14,949 nucleotides of DNA from Collinsella sp. (GTDB taxonomy: Bacteria > Actinomycetota > Coriobacteriia > Coriobacteriales > Coriobacteriaceae). The notes under the pieces are model-generated. The model was not told the DNA's origin. It made no database searches and saw only the letters and a program-made list of their open reading frames with translations. The position numbers and the translations under genes were made by a program. Location of the stretch: the NCBI GenBank assembly GCA_019419645.1, contig DXZN01000052.1:1-14949 (forward strand), read 5' to 3'. Positions 13,193-14,949 of the stretch are shown one piece after another (position 1 is the stretch's first letter; every line of letters starts with the position of its first letter).

Positions 13193-14107
13193 CACGCGCA
13201 TCCATATCGACGAGGCGAGACTCGGGCGTGTCCAAAGGCAAGACCGTATCGCCACGGGCGTGCTGACGGCGATTGTCGCCATCGTCATGCTTATCGTCGT
13301 CTCCATGGTGGCCTACATCCTGTTCGAGGGTATCTCGACGCTGTTCCAGCCGGGCTTTCTCACGCAGCCCGCACGCGCCAACGGAACGCAGGGCGGCGTG
13401 CTCTACCAGCTGTTCGACTCGTTCTATCTGTTGCTGATCACCCTGGTCATCTCGGTGCCCATCAGTCTGGGCGGCGCGGTCTTTTTGGTTGAGTACGCGC
13501 CCGATGGGCCCATCCGCGACATCGCCTCCACCGCCATCGAGACGCTGTCCTCGCTGCCCTCCATTGTCGTGGGCATGTTCGGCTTTCTGGTGTTCTCGGT
13601 GCAGCTGGGCTGGAAGTACTCCATCATCTCCGGCGCCGTCGCGCTTACCATGTTCAACATCCCCATCCTGGTGCGCGTGATCCAGCAGGCACTCGAGGAC
13701 GTGCCGCAAGCCCAGCGCGATGCGTGCCTGGCCATGGGCCTCACTCGCTGGGAGGCCACATTGCACATCCTGATTCCCGAGGCCATGCCCGCCATCGTGA
13801 CCGGCATCGTGCTTTCGGCCGGCCGCGTGTTTGGCGAGGCCGCGGCGCTGCTCTTTACCTCGGGCATGAGCTCGCCGGTCCGCCTCAACTTCTTGAGCTT
13901 TAACCTGTCGAGCCCCACCTGCGCCTGGAACGTGTTCCGTCCCGGCGAGTCGCTGGCCGTGCACATCTACAAGATCTATGGCGAGGGCAGCCCCGAGGCC
14001 CAGCAGATCGTCTGGGGCACCGCGGCACTGCTGATGATTTGCGTGCTGCTGTTTAACGTAGTCGCCCGTATCGTGGGCAAGCAACTGGCAAGGAAGATGA
14101 CGGCCGA

Positions 14108-14111
<4 letters not shown>
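13185..14111 (+). CDS. pstA: Phosphate ABC transporter permease PstA
   Basis: This is the second channel subunit of the Pst complex, 308 residues with about six membrane segments, the first at roughly 24-48 and the last at 275-298. The transport domain starts at LYQLFDSFYLLLITLVISVP (73-92). It contains LSSLPSIVVGMFG (121-133), the PstB-contacting loop with RDACLAMGLTRWEATLHILIPEAMP (178-202), and GRVFGEAAALLFTSG (213-227), a PstA-type signature. I choose GTG at 13185, which overlaps the last 8 nt of pstC; AAGG and GGGGG lie just upstream. A TTG at 13161 in the same frame would add eight residues. Its stop overlaps the pstB start as ATGA. Confidence 0.93.

Positions 14112-14949
<838 letters not shown>

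Overview
The window reads as chromosomal DNA from a GC-rich gut actinobacterium of the class Coriobacteriia, most likely a Collinsella or close relative. This is inferred from the G/C-rich third codon positions, the strong GAAAGGA / AAGGAG ribosome binding sites, the actinobacterial forms of the proteins (long QueA, LOG-family protein, twin-arginine PstS lipoprotein) and intergenic repeats with a TTGGGGAC core, which I associate with this group. No database search was possible. Coding density is high, there are no rRNA or tRNA genes and no CRISPR array. The only mobile-DNA signs are non-coding repeats and one toxin-antitoxin pair.

Layout. (1) 1-1236: queA, queuosine synthesis. (2) 1237-1577: a gene-free block of nested hairpins and TTGGGGAC repeats between convergent genes. 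(3) 1578-3341, minus strand: an unrecognised coiled-coil protein with one C-terminal membrane anchor. (4) 3636-4436: a short-chain dehydrogenase with an enlarged cofactor loop. (5) 4437-4900: a second repeat block that repeats the architecture of the first, ending in the tgt promoter. (6) 4901-6040: tgt, the tRNA-guanine transglycosylase. (7) 6254-7012: a LOG-family nucleotide hydrolase whose leader holds a terminator-like hairpin. (8) 7126-7736: a RelB/DinJ antitoxin plus YafQ-type toxin operon behind a 16-bp palindrome. (9) 7830-8690, minus strand: a DegV/FakB fatty-acid-binding protein. (10) 8847-11000: a HAD phosphatase and an M20 (PepV-like) dipeptidase. (11) 11320-14949: pstS-pstC-pstA-pstB, the high-affinity phosphate transporter, with pstB running off the right edge.

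How the genes work together. Tgt inserts preQ1 into the anticodon wobble position of tRNAs, and QueA then adds the epoxy-cyclopentanediol group from S-adenosylmethionine. The two genes belong to one pathway but here lie 3.7 kb apart, separated by the two repeat blocks and two unrelated genes. The Pst proteins form one complex: PstS binds phosphate outside, PstC and PstA form the channel and PstB hydrolyses ATP. The toxin and antitoxin form a self-regulated pair. The other genes look like independent housekeeping units.

The most unusual content is non-coding. Two copies of a roughly 165-nt element keep the same folded shape while the sequence of one long stem has been completely replaced on both sides. 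Several short modules keep a 13-nt GGGGAC...CTTA loop between arms that differ from copy to copy but remain self-complementary. Among proteins, the membrane-anchored coiled-coil protein is the least explained.
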